Assembly (NCBI RefSeq): GCF_011300455.1
Contig: NZ_CP049869.1
Location: 1,116,001-1,180,000 of the forward strand
DNA from: Sphingomonas piscis
GTDB lineage: Bacteria; Pseudomonadota; Alphaproteobacteria; Sphingomonadales; Sphingomonadaceae
DNA: 64,000 nt
Direction of reading: 5' to 3'
The position numbers and the translations under genes are program-made. How positions within the stretch are numbered: position 1 is the stretch's first letter; each line of letters opens with the position of its first letter. Below, in pieces: positions 45,799 to 56,300 of the stretch. The notes below the pieces were generated by a model that saw only the letters and a program-made list of their open reading frames with translations, was not told the origin of the DNA and ran no database searches.

Positions 45799-46377
45799 GT
45801 GACCAGCGATCCTTTTGCCCTCTTCGCCGAGTGGATGGACGAGGCACGCGCAAGCGAGCCGAACGATCCCGATGCCATGGCCTTTGCCAGCGCGGACAGG
45901 CAGGGGCACCCGTCGGTCCGGATGGTGCTGATGCGCCGCTACGGGCCGGAGGGTTTCGGCTTCTTCACCAACATGGAAAGCCGCAAGGCCGGCGAGCTGC
46001 TCGCCAATCCCAATGGCGCGCTCGTCATCCACTGGAAAAGCCTTCGCCGTCAGGTGCGGGCCGAAGGTCAGGTTGTGGTCGCGAGCGACGAGGATGCGGA
46101 GGATTATTTCGCCTCGCGGAGTCGCGACTCCCGCATCGGGGCCTGGGCCTCCGACCAGTCGCGGCCGCTGGAGAGCCGTGCCGCCTTGGAGCAGCGGGTG
46201 GCGGACATGCGGGCCCGGTTCAATGGCCAGGATGTGCCGAGGCCGCCTCACTGGGCGGGCTTTCGCCTGATCCCGGACGCAATCGAATTCTGGTCGGATG
46301 GCGCCTTTCGGCTTCATGATCGGCTATTGTTCACGCGCACCGAGGACGGCTGGGAAGAGGGCCGCCTCTACCCATGA
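45799..46377 (+). CDS. pdxH: Pyridoxamine 5'-phosphate oxidase
   Basis: 192 residues from GTG 45799, where the conserved domain begins (SDPFALFAEWMDEARASEP). The frame is open back to ATG 45718, but that stretch is not family-like. FMN-binding and PLP motifs: HPSVRMVLMRRYGPEGFGFF, SRKAGELLANP and the conserved C-terminus HDRLLFTRTEDGW. It oxidises PNP or PMP to PLP with oxygen. Coupled to the downstream transporter (4-nt overlap). Confidence 0.93.
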   Translation: MTSDPFALFAEWMDEARASEPNDPDAMAFASADRQGHPSVRMVLMRRYGPEGFGFFTNMESRKAGELLANPNGALVIHWKSLRRQVRAEGQVVVASDEDAEDYFASRSRDSRIGAWASDQSRPLESRAALEQRVADMRARFNGQDVPRPPHWAGFRLIPDAIEFWSDGAFRLHDRLLFTRTEDGWEEGRLYP

Positions 46378-47306
46378 CGGAGGTCCGCGGCGACGATCGC
46401 GCCAAGCTGTCGTCGCGGGCGGCGCTTGCCAGTGTCACGGTGGCGCTGATCCTGCTGATTGCCAAGGGGTGGGCGGCGGCGGCCACCGGATCGACCGCGA
46501 TGCTTGGCTCGCTTGCCGACACCGCGCTCGACCTCATCGCCAGCATGGTGACCTTTGCAGGCATCCGCATCGCGGCCTTGCCCGCCGATCACGACCACCG
46601 CTTCGGGCACGGCAAGGCGGAAGCGCTGGTCGGCCTTGCGCAGGTGGTGCTGATCGCGGTCTCCGCCATCGGCATCGCTTGGCGCGCGATCGAGCGGCTG
46701 ACGCGGGGCAGCGAAACGGCTGAATTGGAGATCGGCATCGGCGTGTCGCTGCTTGCACTGGTCTGCACCGCAGGCCTGATCGCCTACCAACGGCATGTGA
46801 TTGCCCGAACCGGCTCCGTCGCGATCCGCACGGACAATGTTCACTATCAATCGGACCTGCTTCTCAACGTGTCGGTTATCGTCGCCCTTCTGCTCGACCA
46901 GGCGTTGAACGTCCGCGGCGCGGATGCGGCATTCGGTATCCTGATCGCGTTGTGGCTGCTGTTCGGGGCTTGGCGCGCATCCCTGGATGCGGTCGATCAG
47001 CTGATGGACAAGGAATGGCCGGCCGAACAGCGCGAACTCTTCTTGAAGGCGGCGCAAGATTATCCTGAACTCGCCGGGCTGCACGACCTTCGAACCCGAT
47101 CCAGCGGCGTTCATCACTTCGCGCAATTTCATGTGTGGGTTCCGGCCGACTGGACGGTGCAGGAAGCGCACGACCGGATGGACCGCGTCGAACATGATCT
47201 CCAGCGCCGTTTTCCCGGAACCGAATTCCTGATCCATCTCGATCCGGAAGGGCATACCGATCGCGAGACCATCCTTCCTTCATCGATCACGGAGAGCGCC
47301 TCGTGA
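46374..47306 (+). CDS. Cation diffusion facilitator (CDF) family metal transporter
   Basis: 310 residues. Six membrane segments in about 15-205, with metal motifs SLADTALDL and DHDHRFGHGKAEAL, then TDNVHYQSDLLLN (HxxxD); the C-terminal cytoplasmic domain shows HHFAQFHVWVP. It is an FieF-type exporter for Zn, Fe or Mn by proton antiport. Second gene of pdxH-CDF-phzF, all with 4-nt overlaps. Confidence 0.94.
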   Translation: MTEVRGDDRAKLSSRAALASVTVALILLIAKGWAAAATGSTAMLGSLADTALDLIASMVTFAGIRIAALPADHDHRFGHGKAEALVGLAQVVLIAVSAIGIAWRAIERLTRGSETAELEIGIGVSLLALVCTAGLIAYQRHVIARTGSVAIRTDNVHYQSDLLLNVSVIVALLLDQALNVRGADAAFGILIALWLLFGAWRASLDAVDQLMDKEWPAEQRELFLKAAQDYPELAGLHDLRTRSSGVHHFAQFHVWVPADWTVQEAHDRMDRVEHDLQRRFPGTEFLIHLDPEGHTDRETILPSSITESAS

Positions 47307-48085
47307 CCAACATTCCCTTCTTCCAGGTCGATGCGTTCGTCACCCACCGGCCACTGACAGGCAATCCGGCCGCCGTGATGCCCCTGGAGCGCTGGCTGGA
47401 CGATACCGTGCTGCAAGCGATCGCGGCCGAGAACAACCTCAGCGAGACGGCGTTCACCGTACCGAGCGAGGATGCGGGCGTCGATTACGACCTCCGTTGG
47501 TTCACCCCCACGGTAGAGGTCGACCTGTGTGGCCACGCGTCGCTGGCGTCAGGGCATGTGCTGCTGAAGGGCGATCGGGTGCGCTTCGCCACTAAGTCGG
47601 GCGTGCTGACGGTCAGCCGCAACGGCGACCTTCTCGAACTCGATCTGCCGGCTCACGCGGTGGAGCGGCAGGATCTGCCCGGCCTGGCCGATGCCTTGGG
47701 CGTCTCCGGAGAAACCTTCCTCGGTCGCAGCGGCAACGGCGCCGCCATCATGCTGCTCGAGAATGAAGAGGCCGTCCGGGCGGTATCGCCGGATTTCGCC
47801 GCCCTTTGCGCATTCGACCGACTGGTGATTGTCACTGCGCACGGCGACGAACAGGATGTCGCCAGCCGGGTTTTCGCCGCCTATCACGGCATCGACGAGG
47901 ATCCGGTGACCGGCTCGGCCCATGCGGCTTTGACCCCGTTCTGGGCGGAGCGCCTCGGCCGAAGCCGGTTCACCGCCCTCCAGGCCAGCAAGCGCGGCGG
48001 CATTCTCGATTGCCGTCTGGAGGAGGACCGCGTTATCCTCGGCGGACGCTGCGCAACGACGATCGTCGGCACCTTCCAGCTTTAG
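47303..48085 (+). CDS. PhzF family isomerase/epimerase-like protein
   Basis: 260 residues from GTG 47303. PhzF fold: FFQVDAFVTHRPLTGNPAAV, catalytic Glu in NNLSETAFTV, and DLCGHASLASGHVLL with the family's GHA(T/S)LA segment; a later DPVTGSAHAALTPFWAERLG. Some members isomerise diaminopimelate-like or DHHA substrates; the substrate here is unknown. Ends against the convergent Nudix gene with a 4-bp overlap. Confidence 0.93.
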   Translation: MTNIPFFQVDAFVTHRPLTGNPAAVMPLERWLDDTVLQAIAAENNLSETAFTVPSEDAGVDYDLRWFTPTVEVDLCGHASLASGHVLLKGDRVRFATKSGVLTVSRNGDLLELDLPAHAVERQDLPGLADALGVSGETFLGRSGNGAAIMLLENEEAVRAVSPDFAALCAFDRLVIVTAHGDEQDVASRVFAAYHGIDEDPVTGSAHAALTPFWAERLGRSRFTALQASKRGGILDCRLEEDRVILGGRCATTIVGTFQL

Positions 48086-48546
48086 GACGCCAACCTGGCT
48101 TCCAATGCGTCCAGGATGGGGACTTGGCTCGGCAGCATTTCGCGCCGGGCTTCCTCGAGGCTGAACCAGCGGGCTTCTTCGACTTCGCGAAACTGCTGCA
48201 TGCGCCCGCTTCCGCGCGGATGTTCCAGTTCGAACATGTTGCTGGTCACCGCAGAAGCGTCGAGATCGCCTTCGACCGCAAAGGCTTCCACGATCTTGCC
48301 GCCCGACTGCCGAACTCTGCAGAGGTGGAAAGGAATGGCGTCCAGACGTGTTCCGGTTTCTTCCTCGAACTCGCGGAGGGCCGCTTCGGCGGGCGCTTCC
48401 CCGTGTTCGATCATGCCTTTCGGGATCATCCAGGCGCCAGTACCCCGCTTGATCCAAAACGGACCGCCGGGGCGCACCAGCAGCACCTCGACCCGGCCCG
48501 ACGCATTGCGGAACAGGAGAATCCCGGCGCTGACCGGCGCTGGCAT
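48082..48546 (-). CDS. Nudix hydrolase
   Basis: 154 residues. The Nudix box follows the G-x5-E-x7-REUxEE-x-G pattern (GMIEHGE...REFEEETGTRL, about 44-67). Begins VSAGILLFRNASGRVEVLLVR, close to the diadenosine/ADP-ribose-type members with GAWMIPKG. It hydrolyses nucleoside diphosphates linked to another moiety. Overlaps mnmA by one base, so is co-transcribed. Confidence 0.93.
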   Translation of the reverse strand: MPAPVSAGILLFRNASGRVEVLLVRPGGPFWIKRGTGAWMIPKGMIEHGEAPAEAALREFEEETGTRLDAIPFHLCRVRQSGGKIVEAFAVEGDLDASAVTSNMFELEHPRGSGRMQQFREVEEARWFSLEEARREMLPSQVPILDALEARLAS

Positions 48547-49655
48547 CAGGCGGCGAGCGGTTGAACCGCCGGTGCCGTCTCTGCGATGACGCCGCCGCCG
48601 AGCACACGCGAGCCGTCGTAGAAAACAGCGGCCTGGCCCGGCGCAACACCATATTCCGCCTGCTCGAAGCGCACCTGGCCACCTTCACCGATCAAGGCAG
48701 GAACCGGCGGTGCCAGCGAGCGCACCTTAACGGTTGCGGTACGCTGCCCTTCAGCCAGCCAGTTCATCTGACCGATGCGCATCTCCGATACCGCAAGCGC
48801 GGTTCGAGGGCCCACGATCAGTCGACGACTTTCCGGCTCGATCCTGACGACGAACAAGGGCTCGGGCTGCCCCCCGATCTCGATGCCGCGCCGTTGGCCG
48901 ATCGTGAAGTGAACCACGCCTTCGTGCCGCCCGAGTACCCGGCCATTGATATGGACGATGTCGCCCGGAGCGGCCGTCTGGGGCCGCATCTTCTTGACGA
49001 GGTCGGCATAGTTTCCGTCCGGAACGAAGCAGATGTCCTGACTGTCGGGCTTGGTTGCAACTTCCAGCCCAGCCTCTTCGGCAAGCCGGCGTACCTCGCT
49101 TTTCGGAAGATTGCCGAGCGGGAAACGCAGGAACTCGAGCTGCTCCCTGGTAGTGCCATAAAGGAAATAGCTTTGGTCGCGCGCGGCATCGGCGCCCTTG
49201 TGAAGCTCCGGCCCACCTGGACCTTGTATGCGCCGGACGTAATGGCCGGTTGCAAGGCAGTCGGCGCCAAGCTCCCGGGCGAAGGAAATCAGGTCGACGA
49301 ATTTCACGCTCTGATTGCACGCGGCGCAGGGCACCGGTGTCCGCCCTTGCGCATATTCATCGGCGAAACGATCGATCACGCCCTCCCGGAAACGGCTTTC
49401 GTAATCGAGCACATAGTGGGCGATGCCGAGGCGGTCGGCGACGGTCTTCGCATCGTAGATGTCCTGCCCAGCGCAGCAGGCGCCGGTCCGCTGCACTGCT
49501 TCTGCGTGATCGTAGAGCTGCAAGGTGACGCCGATGACCTCCGCCCCGGTGCGCGCAGCCAGCGCGGCCACGACCGAACTATCGACACCGCCGGACATGG
49601 CGACGACGATCCGTGCGCCGGCGGCGCCGTGCGGGAGATCGAAACTGATGGACAT
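48546..49655 (-). CDS. mnmA: tRNA-specific 2-thiouridylase MnmA
   Basis: 369 residues. PP-loop AMSGGVDSS (19-27); catalytic cysteines Cys113 in [10 protein letters not shown] and Cys209 in [11 protein letters not shown], both conserved. [15 protein letters not shown] segment lies in the C-terminal domain. It thiolates U34 of tRNA-Lys, Glu and Gln using sulfur from IscS via TusE-like carriers. Start of an mnmA-Nudix transcript. Confidence 0.97.
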   Translation of the reverse strand: MSISFDLPHGAAGARIVVAMSGGVDSSVVAALAARTGAEVIGVTLQLYDHAEAVQRTGACCAGQDIYDAKTVADRLGIAHYVLDYESRFREGVIDRFADEYAQGRTPVPCAACNQSVKFVDLISFARELGADCLATGHYVRRIQGPGGPELHKGADAARDQSYFLYGTTREQLEFLRFPLGNLPKSEVRRLAEEAGLEVATKPDSQDICFVPDGNYADLVKKMRPQTAAPGDIVHINGRVLGRHEGVVHFTIGQRRGIEIGGQPEPLFVVRIEPESRRLIVGPRTALAVSEMRIGQMNWLAEGQRTATVKVRSLAPPVPALIGEGGQVRFEQAEYGVAPGQAAVFYDGSRVLGGGVIAETAPAVQPLAA

Positions 49656-49731
49656 TGGAGGGTCTCTTTACCCGAAGTTCACTCCTCACCGCTAGTGAGA
49701 CGGCAAGTCGGACAAGCAAGGGTTTGCAACG

Positions 49732-49947
49732 TTGGCGCGACACGAGAGCAACTTCATCGCCGAGCGCGAAGTGAACTGGGCATTCGGCAGCGCTGCCGAA
49801 GGCGAGTTCCGGGAACTGAGCGACCGAGAGCGGCAGGATGCGATCGTCTGCTACCTCACGCGGAGCGAAGGGTGGCAGCAGGCGCTGCAACTGCTCGGCG
49901 GCGCCTTTGCCCCCGATCCGAGAGTGAAACAGAGTTCAGGGACGTAA
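49732..49947 (+). CDS. Small hypothetical protein
   Basis: 71 residues from TTG 49732, with AAGG about 10 nt upstream. The sequence has a plausible amphipathic character (EREVNWAFGSAAEGEFRELS, then LTRSEGWQQALQLLGGAF). No family recognised. Divergent from mnmA and about 100 bp before sciP. Confidence 0.5.
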   Translation: MARHESNFIAEREVNWAFGSAAEGEFRELSDRERQDAIVCYLTRSEGWQQALQLLGGAFAPDPRVKQSSGT

Positions 49948-50049
49948 CATCAAGTTTGAGGCCCACGTTAACCACCACGTTTCAGAATATCTTCAACGGC
50001 AATGACGTAAGCGAAACGACATCGTTGAAGGAAAGCAGGTAAGACAGGA

Positions 50050-50349
50050 ATGCTCGAGAATCAGAAGATTCGGCCCGCACAGGTGATTGGACCGCTCGGA
50101 GAGCCGCTGACTCTCGAGTCGCTGCCGCCACCCGAGACGACGCGTTGGGTTGTGCGCCGCAAGGCTGAGGTCGTGGCGGCCGTCGCCGGCGGGCTTCTGA
50201 CCGTCGACGAGGCGTGCAAGCGTTACACTCTGTCGATCGAGGAATTCACGAGTTGGCAGCGTGCGGTCGACCGTAGCGGAATGCCGGGCCTGCGTGTGAC
50301 GCGCATCAAGCATTATCGCGACGTTTACGAGCGGCAACAGCGCTACTGA
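50050..50349 (+). CDS. sciP: CtrA inhibitor SciP (DUF1153)
   Basis: 99 residues, the usual length for SciP. Conserved segments: VIGPLGEPLTLESLPPPETTRWV, then RRKAEVVAAVAGGLLT, YTLSIEEFTSWQRAVDRSGMPGLRVTR. SciP binds CtrA and blocks its promoters in late predivisional cells of Caulobacter. A TTAACC half-site lies at 49968-49973 in the leader. Single-gene transcript. Confidence 0.95.
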   Translation: MLENQKIRPAQVIGPLGEPLTLESLPPPETTRWVVRRKAEVVAAVAGGLLTVDEACKRYTLSIEEFTSWQRAVDRSGMPGLRVTRIKHYRDVYERQQRY

Positions 50350-50518
50350 AGCTCATTATAGTAGCGTACCAAGGTTCGGAAATCCGCCACTTCTTCGCAC
50401 TTGCATCACGCAATTCGCTCGACTCCCCCTTTCGTTTCCGGAACAACTGACCGGCATCACGCGTCTTGATGCCGGAACGGCTCGTCGCATGCGGCGGGCA
50501 CAACAGGAGGGAACGCAA

Positions 50519-50770
50519 ATGGGTATCATCATTTGGCTCGTTGTCGGCGGTATTTGCGGTTGGCTTGCCAGCATCATCATGCGCACCGACGGGCAGCAAG
50601 GAATTATCCTGAACATCGTCGTCGGCATCATTGGCGCAGTCATTGCCGGCCTGCTGTTCGGTGCCAACATCAACGACGGCATCACGGTGATGAGCTTCGT
50701 CTACTCGCTGATCGGCGCCATCATCCTGCTGGCGATCGTCAATCTGGTCCGCCGCGGCAGCGTTCGCTAA
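50519..50770 (+). CDS. GlsB/YeaQ/YmgE family small membrane protein
   Basis: 83 residues with AGGAGGG 7 nt upstream. Three hydrophobic segments separated by glycines: GIIIWLVVGGICGWLAS, GIILNIVVGIIGAVIAGL, YSLIGAIILLAIVNLV. This transglycosylase-associated family is often stress-induced; the function is unknown. Followed by a strong terminator. A paralogue lies at 51616. Confidence 0.92.
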   Translation: MGIIIWLVVGGICGWLASIIMRTDGQQGIILNIVVGIIGAVIAGLLFGANINDGITVMSFVYSLIGAIILLAIVNLVRRGSVR

Positions 50771-50791
50771 GGATCGCGACCCAAGACATGG

Positions 50792-50826
50792 AAGGCCGTC
50801 CGGGAAACCGGACGGCCTTTTCTTTG
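50792..50826 (+). terminator. Rho-independent terminator with GAAA tetraloop
   Basis: A 12-bp perfect stem (AAGGCCGTCCGG 50792-50803 with CCGGACGGCCTT 50808-50819) closed by GAAA, followed by TTTCTTTG. It terminates the YeaQ-type gene. Confidence 0.93.
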
Positions 50827-50827
50827 C

Positions 50828-51547
50828 CTATTGCAGTTCGAAACTCATGGAGAGCACCACCTGCACTTGCTGCTCGCCGGGCACGATCTTGCTGTCCGCC
50901 GACGCTGCTTGGGCACGCATGCCGGTCACGACTATTTCCATCGGCTGGAAGCCGGGTGCCTGACCTTCACTAACGGAGATGAGCCGGCCCACCCGTTTGC
51001 CAAGCGATCGGGCGTAAAGTTCGGCGCGGGCGCGGCCGGCGGCAAGCGCCGCCACACGTGCTTCGTCCCTTGCCGCCTCGGGCTTGTCGATCGTCAAGGT
51101 CGGTCCGTTGATCTGGTTGGCGCCTTCGGCAACCAGCGCATCAAGGATCTTGCCGCTATTCGCGATGTCACGAAATCGGACGGACACCTGGTTCGACGCG
51201 CTATAGCCGGTCAGCCGCGGCGACTGACCGTCCTGGTAGCGATACTCCGGATTGAGGTTGATGCTGCTGGTCTGAACGTCGCGTTCGGCAATCCCGGCAC
51301 GCTTCAAGGCGGCCAGCACCCGATCCATCCTGGCCGCATTCTGGTTGATTGCCGCCGATGCGGTTGCCGCGCGCGTGACCACACCCGCAGAAATGATGGC
51401 CACGTCCGGAACGCGCGTGACTTCACCGGTGACGCTGAGGTCGAGCCGCGTTCCGGCCATTGGCTGAACAACAAGCTGCTGGGCGCCGGCGGGCATTGCC
51501 GTTGCAACGCCCGCCAGCAAGAACCCGGCAATCAGAAACGATCGCAT
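50828..51547 (-). CDS. SIMPL domain periplasmic protein
   Basis: 239 residues from ATG 51547, with GGGAG upstream. A signal peptide (LIAGFLLAGVATAMPAGAQ) is followed by a SIMPL domain: VTGEVTRVPDVAIISAGV, NPEYRYQDGQSPRLTGY and a C-terminal VQVVLSMSFELQ. Related to BP26/OmpK-like oligomeric periplasmic proteins (DUF541). Role unknown, linked to oxidative stress in some species. Flanked on both sides by YeaQ-type genes. Confidence 0.9.
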   Translation of the reverse strand: MRSFLIAGFLLAGVATAMPAGAQQLVVQPMAGTRLDLSVTGEVTRVPDVAIISAGVVTRAATASAAINQNAARMDRVLAALKRAGIAERDVQTSSINLNPEYRYQDGQSPRLTGYSASNQVSVRFRDIANSGKILDALVAEGANQINGPTLTIDKPEAARDEARVAALAAGRARAELYARSLGKRVGRLISVSEGQAPGFQPMEIVVTGMRAQAASADSKIVPGEQQVQVVLSMSFELQ

Positions 51548-51615
51548 AATCAAACTCCCGCTATTACCGGGAGCATTCAGCCACCGGTTGGATGGCCTCG
51601 CAATGAACGCTTGGT

Positions 51616-51876
51616 TCAGATCCTGCGTCGGCGAGCGACCAGGCGATAGATGAACAAGATGATCAGGGCGCCAACAATGGCCAGGACAAAACCGGCACCG
51701 TCACCATCGAATCCAAGCGCCGTGCCCAGAAAGCCCATCAGCAACGCGCCGGCGATGCCCAAGATCACCGTGATGATGCAGCCGCCCGGATCCTTTCCCG
51801 GCATGATGAACTTGGCGATCGCGCCAGCCACGCCGCCGATGATGATCCAGGCGAGCCAGCCATGATCTTCCAACAT
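51616..51876 (-). CDS. GlsB/YeaQ/YmgE family small membrane protein
   Basis: 86 residues from ATG 51876, with AAGGGGAAG upstream (frame open to 51936). Glycine-rich helices: WLAWIIIGGVAGAIAKFIMPG, GCIITVILGIAGALLMGFLG and FVLAIVGALIILFIYRLV. A Pro-Gly-Lys linker typical of the family separates the first two. Same strand as the SIMPL gene, 68 bp upstream of it. Confidence 0.9.
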   Translation of the reverse strand: MLEDHGWLAWIIIGGVAGAIAKFIMPGKDPGGCIITVILGIAGALLMGFLGTALGFDGDGAGFVLAIVGALIILFIYRLVARRRRI

Positions 51877-52077
51877 TTGCGCTTCCCCTTCGTTGCAAAC
51901 CAATCCAGTGGCGAAACGATCGCCTGACCACTGCAACGCGCCTTTGCAATTCAGGTGCCGCCGTTGGTCGAAAAAGGATGGCGAACATTCTTTGCAAAGC
52001 CTCTGTTGCGAGTAGTGACTTATTAGGGTAATACAGCTGCCCTAAGCGTGAGCAGAGGGTTGGGGCCAGGGTCAGGG

Positions 52078-53274
52078 ATGATGAATAGAGAATCGGCAAT
52101 TCGCAGTTCGGAAACGGTGATCGTCACCGACGGGTCGCGCCGCAAGCGGGTCATCATCATCGCCGTTGCTGCAGCCGCCATCCTTATCGCCGCGCTTCTT
52201 GCCTTCACCATGGGCAAGGGCAAGGACGCAGACGGTGCAGGGGGTCCCGCGGCCGCCGGCAAGGGCGGGCCTGGAGGCGGCCAAATCCCGACCGTCAGCG
52301 TTATCGTTCCGGGCCGCAGCCAGGTTGCACGCACCGTGACCGCCAGCGGCGCTCTTGCCGCACGCCGCGACCAGCCGATCGGAATCGCTGGACAGGGTGG
52401 CCGCGTTACCCGTGTGCTGGTCGACGCTGGCACCTGGGTTCGTCAGGGTCAGGTGCTCGCGACGGTGGATCGGTCCGTTCAGGCTCAACAGGCGGCGCAA
52501 CTTGCAGCGCAGGTCGAATCTGCCCGCGCCAACGCCGTGCTTGCGCAAGCCAATTACGAGCGCGCCGTGTCGCTTCAGGGCCGCGGCTTCGTCTCCAAGG
52601 CCGAAATCGATTCCAAGCGCGCGACTCGCGACGCCGCAAACGCGCAGGTGCGCGTCGCGCAGGCGCAACTTGGCGCCACGCGCGCTCAGATCGGTCAGCT
52701 CAACGTCGTTGCGCCGACGGCGGGCCTCATTCTCGCTCGCTCGGTCGAGGTCGGTCAGATCGTCAGCCCCGGCAGCGGTGCCCTGTTCCGGCTTGCACTT
52801 GGCGGCGAAATGGAAATGCGCGCACAGTTGTCGCAGCAAGACCTGGCCTTCGTTCGCACCGGCATGGCCGCAAGCGTCACGCCGATCGGCCTTGGCCGAA
52901 GCTTCAGCGGCTCTGTCTGGCAGGTCGCGCCAGTGATCGATCCGCAAAGCCGGCAGGGTGAGGTGCGCATCGCTGTCCCGTACGATCCGGCGCTTCGCCC
53001 GGGCGGCTTTGCCGAAGCGAAGATTGGTGCCGGTGGCTCCACCGCTCCAGTCCTGCCGCAAAGCGCGGTGCTGGCCGACGACAAGGGCAATTACGTCTAC
53101 ATCGTCAACGGCAAGAACGAGGTCGAACGGCGCAACGTCAAGATCGGCAACGTCGACGAGAATGGCGTCACGATTGCGGACGGGATCTCGGGCCAGGAGG
53201 CGATTGTGTTGTCCGCCGGACCGTTCCTCAATCCGGGGCAGAAGGTTTCGCCGCGCCGTCAGGCTGCACGCTAG
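52078..53274 (+). CDS. RND efflux periplasmic adaptor (MFP) subunit
   Basis: 398 residues. A cytoplasmic N-terminus, a signal anchor (VIIIAVAAAAILIAALLAF, about 29-47), a Gly-rich linker, lipoyl and hairpin domains (about 90-200, GGRVTRVLVDAGTWVRQG) and beta barrel. MacA/AcrA-like. It bridges the RND pump to an outer-membrane factor, which is not encoded here. Forms an operon with the pump gene, 32 bp downstream. Confidence 0.93.
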   Translation: MMNRESAIRSSETVIVTDGSRRKRVIIIAVAAAAILIAALLAFTMGKGKDADGAGGPAAAGKGGPGGGQIPTVSVIVPGRSQVARTVTASGALAARRDQPIGIAGQGGRVTRVLVDAGTWVRQGQVLATVDRSVQAQQAAQLAAQVESARANAVLAQANYERAVSLQGRGFVSKAEIDSKRATRDAANAQVRVAQAQLGATRAQIGQLNVVAPTAGLILARSVEVGQIVSPGSGALFRLALGGEMEMRAQLSQQDLAFVRTGMAASVTPIGLGRSFSGSVWQVAPVIDPQSRQGEVRIAVPYDPALRPGGFAEAKIGAGGSTAPVLPQSAVLADDKGNYVYIVNGKNEVERRNVKIGNVDENGVTIADGISGQEAIVLSAGPFLNPGQKVSPRRQAAR

Positions 53275-53306
53275 TTTTTGGACGCCTTGGATAGAGGCAG
53301 AATGAT

Positions 53307-56300
53307 ATGAATTTCCGGAATATCTCAGCCTGGTGCATTCGCAACCCGGTTCCACCGATCGTGTTCTTCATCGGCCTGCTGCTGGCGGGCTTGCTGTCCT
53401 TCAACACGATGCAGGTGAACAACAACCCGGACATCGACTTTCCTGCGGCGAGCGTCGGCATTTCACAGCCGGGCGCGGCACCGACGGAGATGGAAAACCA
53501 GATCACGCAAAAGGTGGAAGCGGCCATTCGCTCCGTCAACGGCGTCGAAGAGATCAATAGTTCGGTCAACGAGGGCTACAGCAACACCTTCGTTCAATTC
53601 GTGATTGGCACCGACACGGATCGCGCCGTGAACGACATCCGGGACGCTATCGCGCAAATCCGCAGCGACCTTCCCGACGGAATCCTCGAACCGCAGATCC
53701 AACGCATCGACATTTCCGGTGACCCGATCCTGTTCGTTGCCGCCGAAACCACCGACATGAGCCTTGAACAGCTCAGCTGGTATATCGACAACAAGGTCAG
53801 CCGGCGGCTGCTCGGCGTTCAGGGCGTTGCGGCCGTTGCGAGGGAAGGCGGCGTGGACCGGCAGATCCGCGTGATCCTCGATCCCGCAGCACTTCAGACG
53901 CAAGGCATCACGGCTGCTCAGGTCAATCAGCAGCTTCGCCAAGTGAACCTCAACGCCACAGGCGGGCGCGCGGAAGTGGCCGGTTCGGAGCAGTCAGTTC
54001 GCGTGATCGGCAATGCGCAAACCGCCTACGACCTTTCACAGACGCAGATCACCGTCGCCGGTGGCCGCACGGTTCGCCTGGCCGATCTCGGCGAAGTCAA
54101 AGACGCCTATTCAGAGCAGCGCAGCATTGCGAAGATGAATGGCCGTCAGGTCGTCAGCTTCAACGTCCAGCGTTCCAAGGGCTCGTCCGAGGTCACGACC
54201 TATGACGAGGCGTGGAAGGAGCTCAGAAAGGTTGAGCAAGAAGATCCCCGGATCAAATTCCGCGAGATCATCAACCAGGTTCAGTACACGAAGGACCAGT
54301 ATAAATCCGCAATGCATGGCCTGATCGAAGGCGCCGTGCTTGCCGTTATCGTGGTCTTCCTGTTCCTTCGCGACATGCGGGCGACCCTTATCTCGGCGCT
54401 TGCGATCCCGCTGTCGGCGATTCCGGCATTCTGGTTCATGAGCCTGATGGGCATCAACCTGAACAGCCTTTCTCTGCTCGCGCTAAGCCTCGTTGCGGGC
54501 GTGCTGGTCGACGACGCCATCGTCGAGATCGAGAACATCGTCAGGCACATGCGAATGGGCAAGACGGCCTATCAGGCGTCCATCGACGCGGCGGACGAGA
54601 TCGGACTGGCGGTGCTGGCGACGACCATGTCAATCGTTGCGGTGTTCCTGCCCGTCGCGCTGATGCCCGGCATTTCTGGCCAGTTCTTCAAGAGCTTTGG
54701 CTACACGGTCGTCATCGCCGTGCTGATGAGCTTGCTGGTCGCACGCATGATCACTCCGCTCATTGCTGCTTACTTCCTAAAGTCGCATGGTACGCAGGAG
54801 CACGCGTCCGGGCCGGCGATGGACAAATATCTCGGCATTCTGAAGTGGAGCCTTCGAACGGATCGCGCCGAGGCTTACCGTCAGCGGCACCCTGGGTTCG
54901 GCCATGCAGCCCTCTCGCTGTTCCGCGATCACCGGTTCTGGATGGTTGGTGTCGGCTTCTTGGCGTTCCTCATCCAGATCGGCCTCTTCGCTACGCTGCC
55001 GATGGCGTTCCAGCCGCAGGTCAACGTCGACTTCTCCATCGTCCGCATCAGTTTGCCGCCGGGAACAACGCTAAAGCAGTCGGAGGCTGTAGCGGACCGT
55101 GCCTCGTCGATCCTGTTGAAGGATCCCTCTGTCGAGCGCGTGTTCGAACGGGTTTCCGTCGGCAGCGCCTTCATCAACGTCGGGTTGAAGGCCGATCGTA
55201 AGGTCACCTCGACCGACTTCGAACGCAATCTCGCGCCCAAGTTGTCTGCCATTGAAGACGCGCGTGTGAACTTCCAGAGCCAGAATGGCGGCGGACCTGG
55301 CGGCGGCGGCCGTGACATCGTCCTTTACCTCGGAAGCGACAATCCGGTGGTTCTTGAGCAGACCGCCAACAAGATCGCCGAGGAGATGGCGACGATCCCC
55401 AAGCTGCGCGCGCCGCGTGCCATGGGCGACCTCGTTCGACCTGAGATCATCGTCAAGCCACGGTTCGACCTTGCTGCCGATCTAGGCGTGACGACGACGG
55501 CGCTGTCGCAGACGATCCGCATCGCGACGCTGGGCGACCTTGCGCAGAACAGCGCCAAGTTCTCGCTCGCCGACCGACAAGTTCCGATCACCGTCTCGAT
55601 CTCCGAGAATGCACGGCGGGATCTCAGCATCCTCGAGAACCTTCCGGTTCCCACCACCAGCGGGCAGTCGGTGCCGCTGAAGTCGGTTGCGGAAATCGGT
55701 TTCGGCTCGGGACCGACAACCGTCCAGCGCACCAATCAAATCCGCCGCATCGCCGTTGGTGCCGACCTGGCGCCGGGGATGGTGTCGGGCGACGCGTGGA
55801 AGTTGATTAACGAACTGCCGACGGTGAAGAAGCTTCCCGAGGGCGTTCAGAAACTGAATTTGGGCGATTCGAAGTGGCAGGCGGAGCTGATCTTCTACTT
55901 CTTCATCGCGCTTGGATCGGGCGTGCTGCTGGTGTTCGCAGTGCTGGTGCTGCTCTACCGCCGTTTCCTGTCGCCGCTCGTTAACATGGGCTCGCTTTTG
56001 CTTGCACCGTTAGGGGCGGGCGTGGCGCTGCACATCGCCGGGCAAGCGGTGTCGTTGCCCGTCTTCATCGGCATTCTGATGCTGTTCGGGATCGTCGCCA
56101 AGAATTCGATCCTGCTGATCGATTTCGCGGTGGAAATGATGGATCACGGCATGTCGAAGGTTGAATCCATCGTTGAGGCTGGTCACAAGCGGGCTCAGCC
56201 CATCGTCATGACCACCGTCGCGATGGTCGCCGGCATGGTTCCGATTGCCGTGTCATTGACCGGTGACGGCAGCTGGCGTGCCCCGATGGGCATGACGGTG

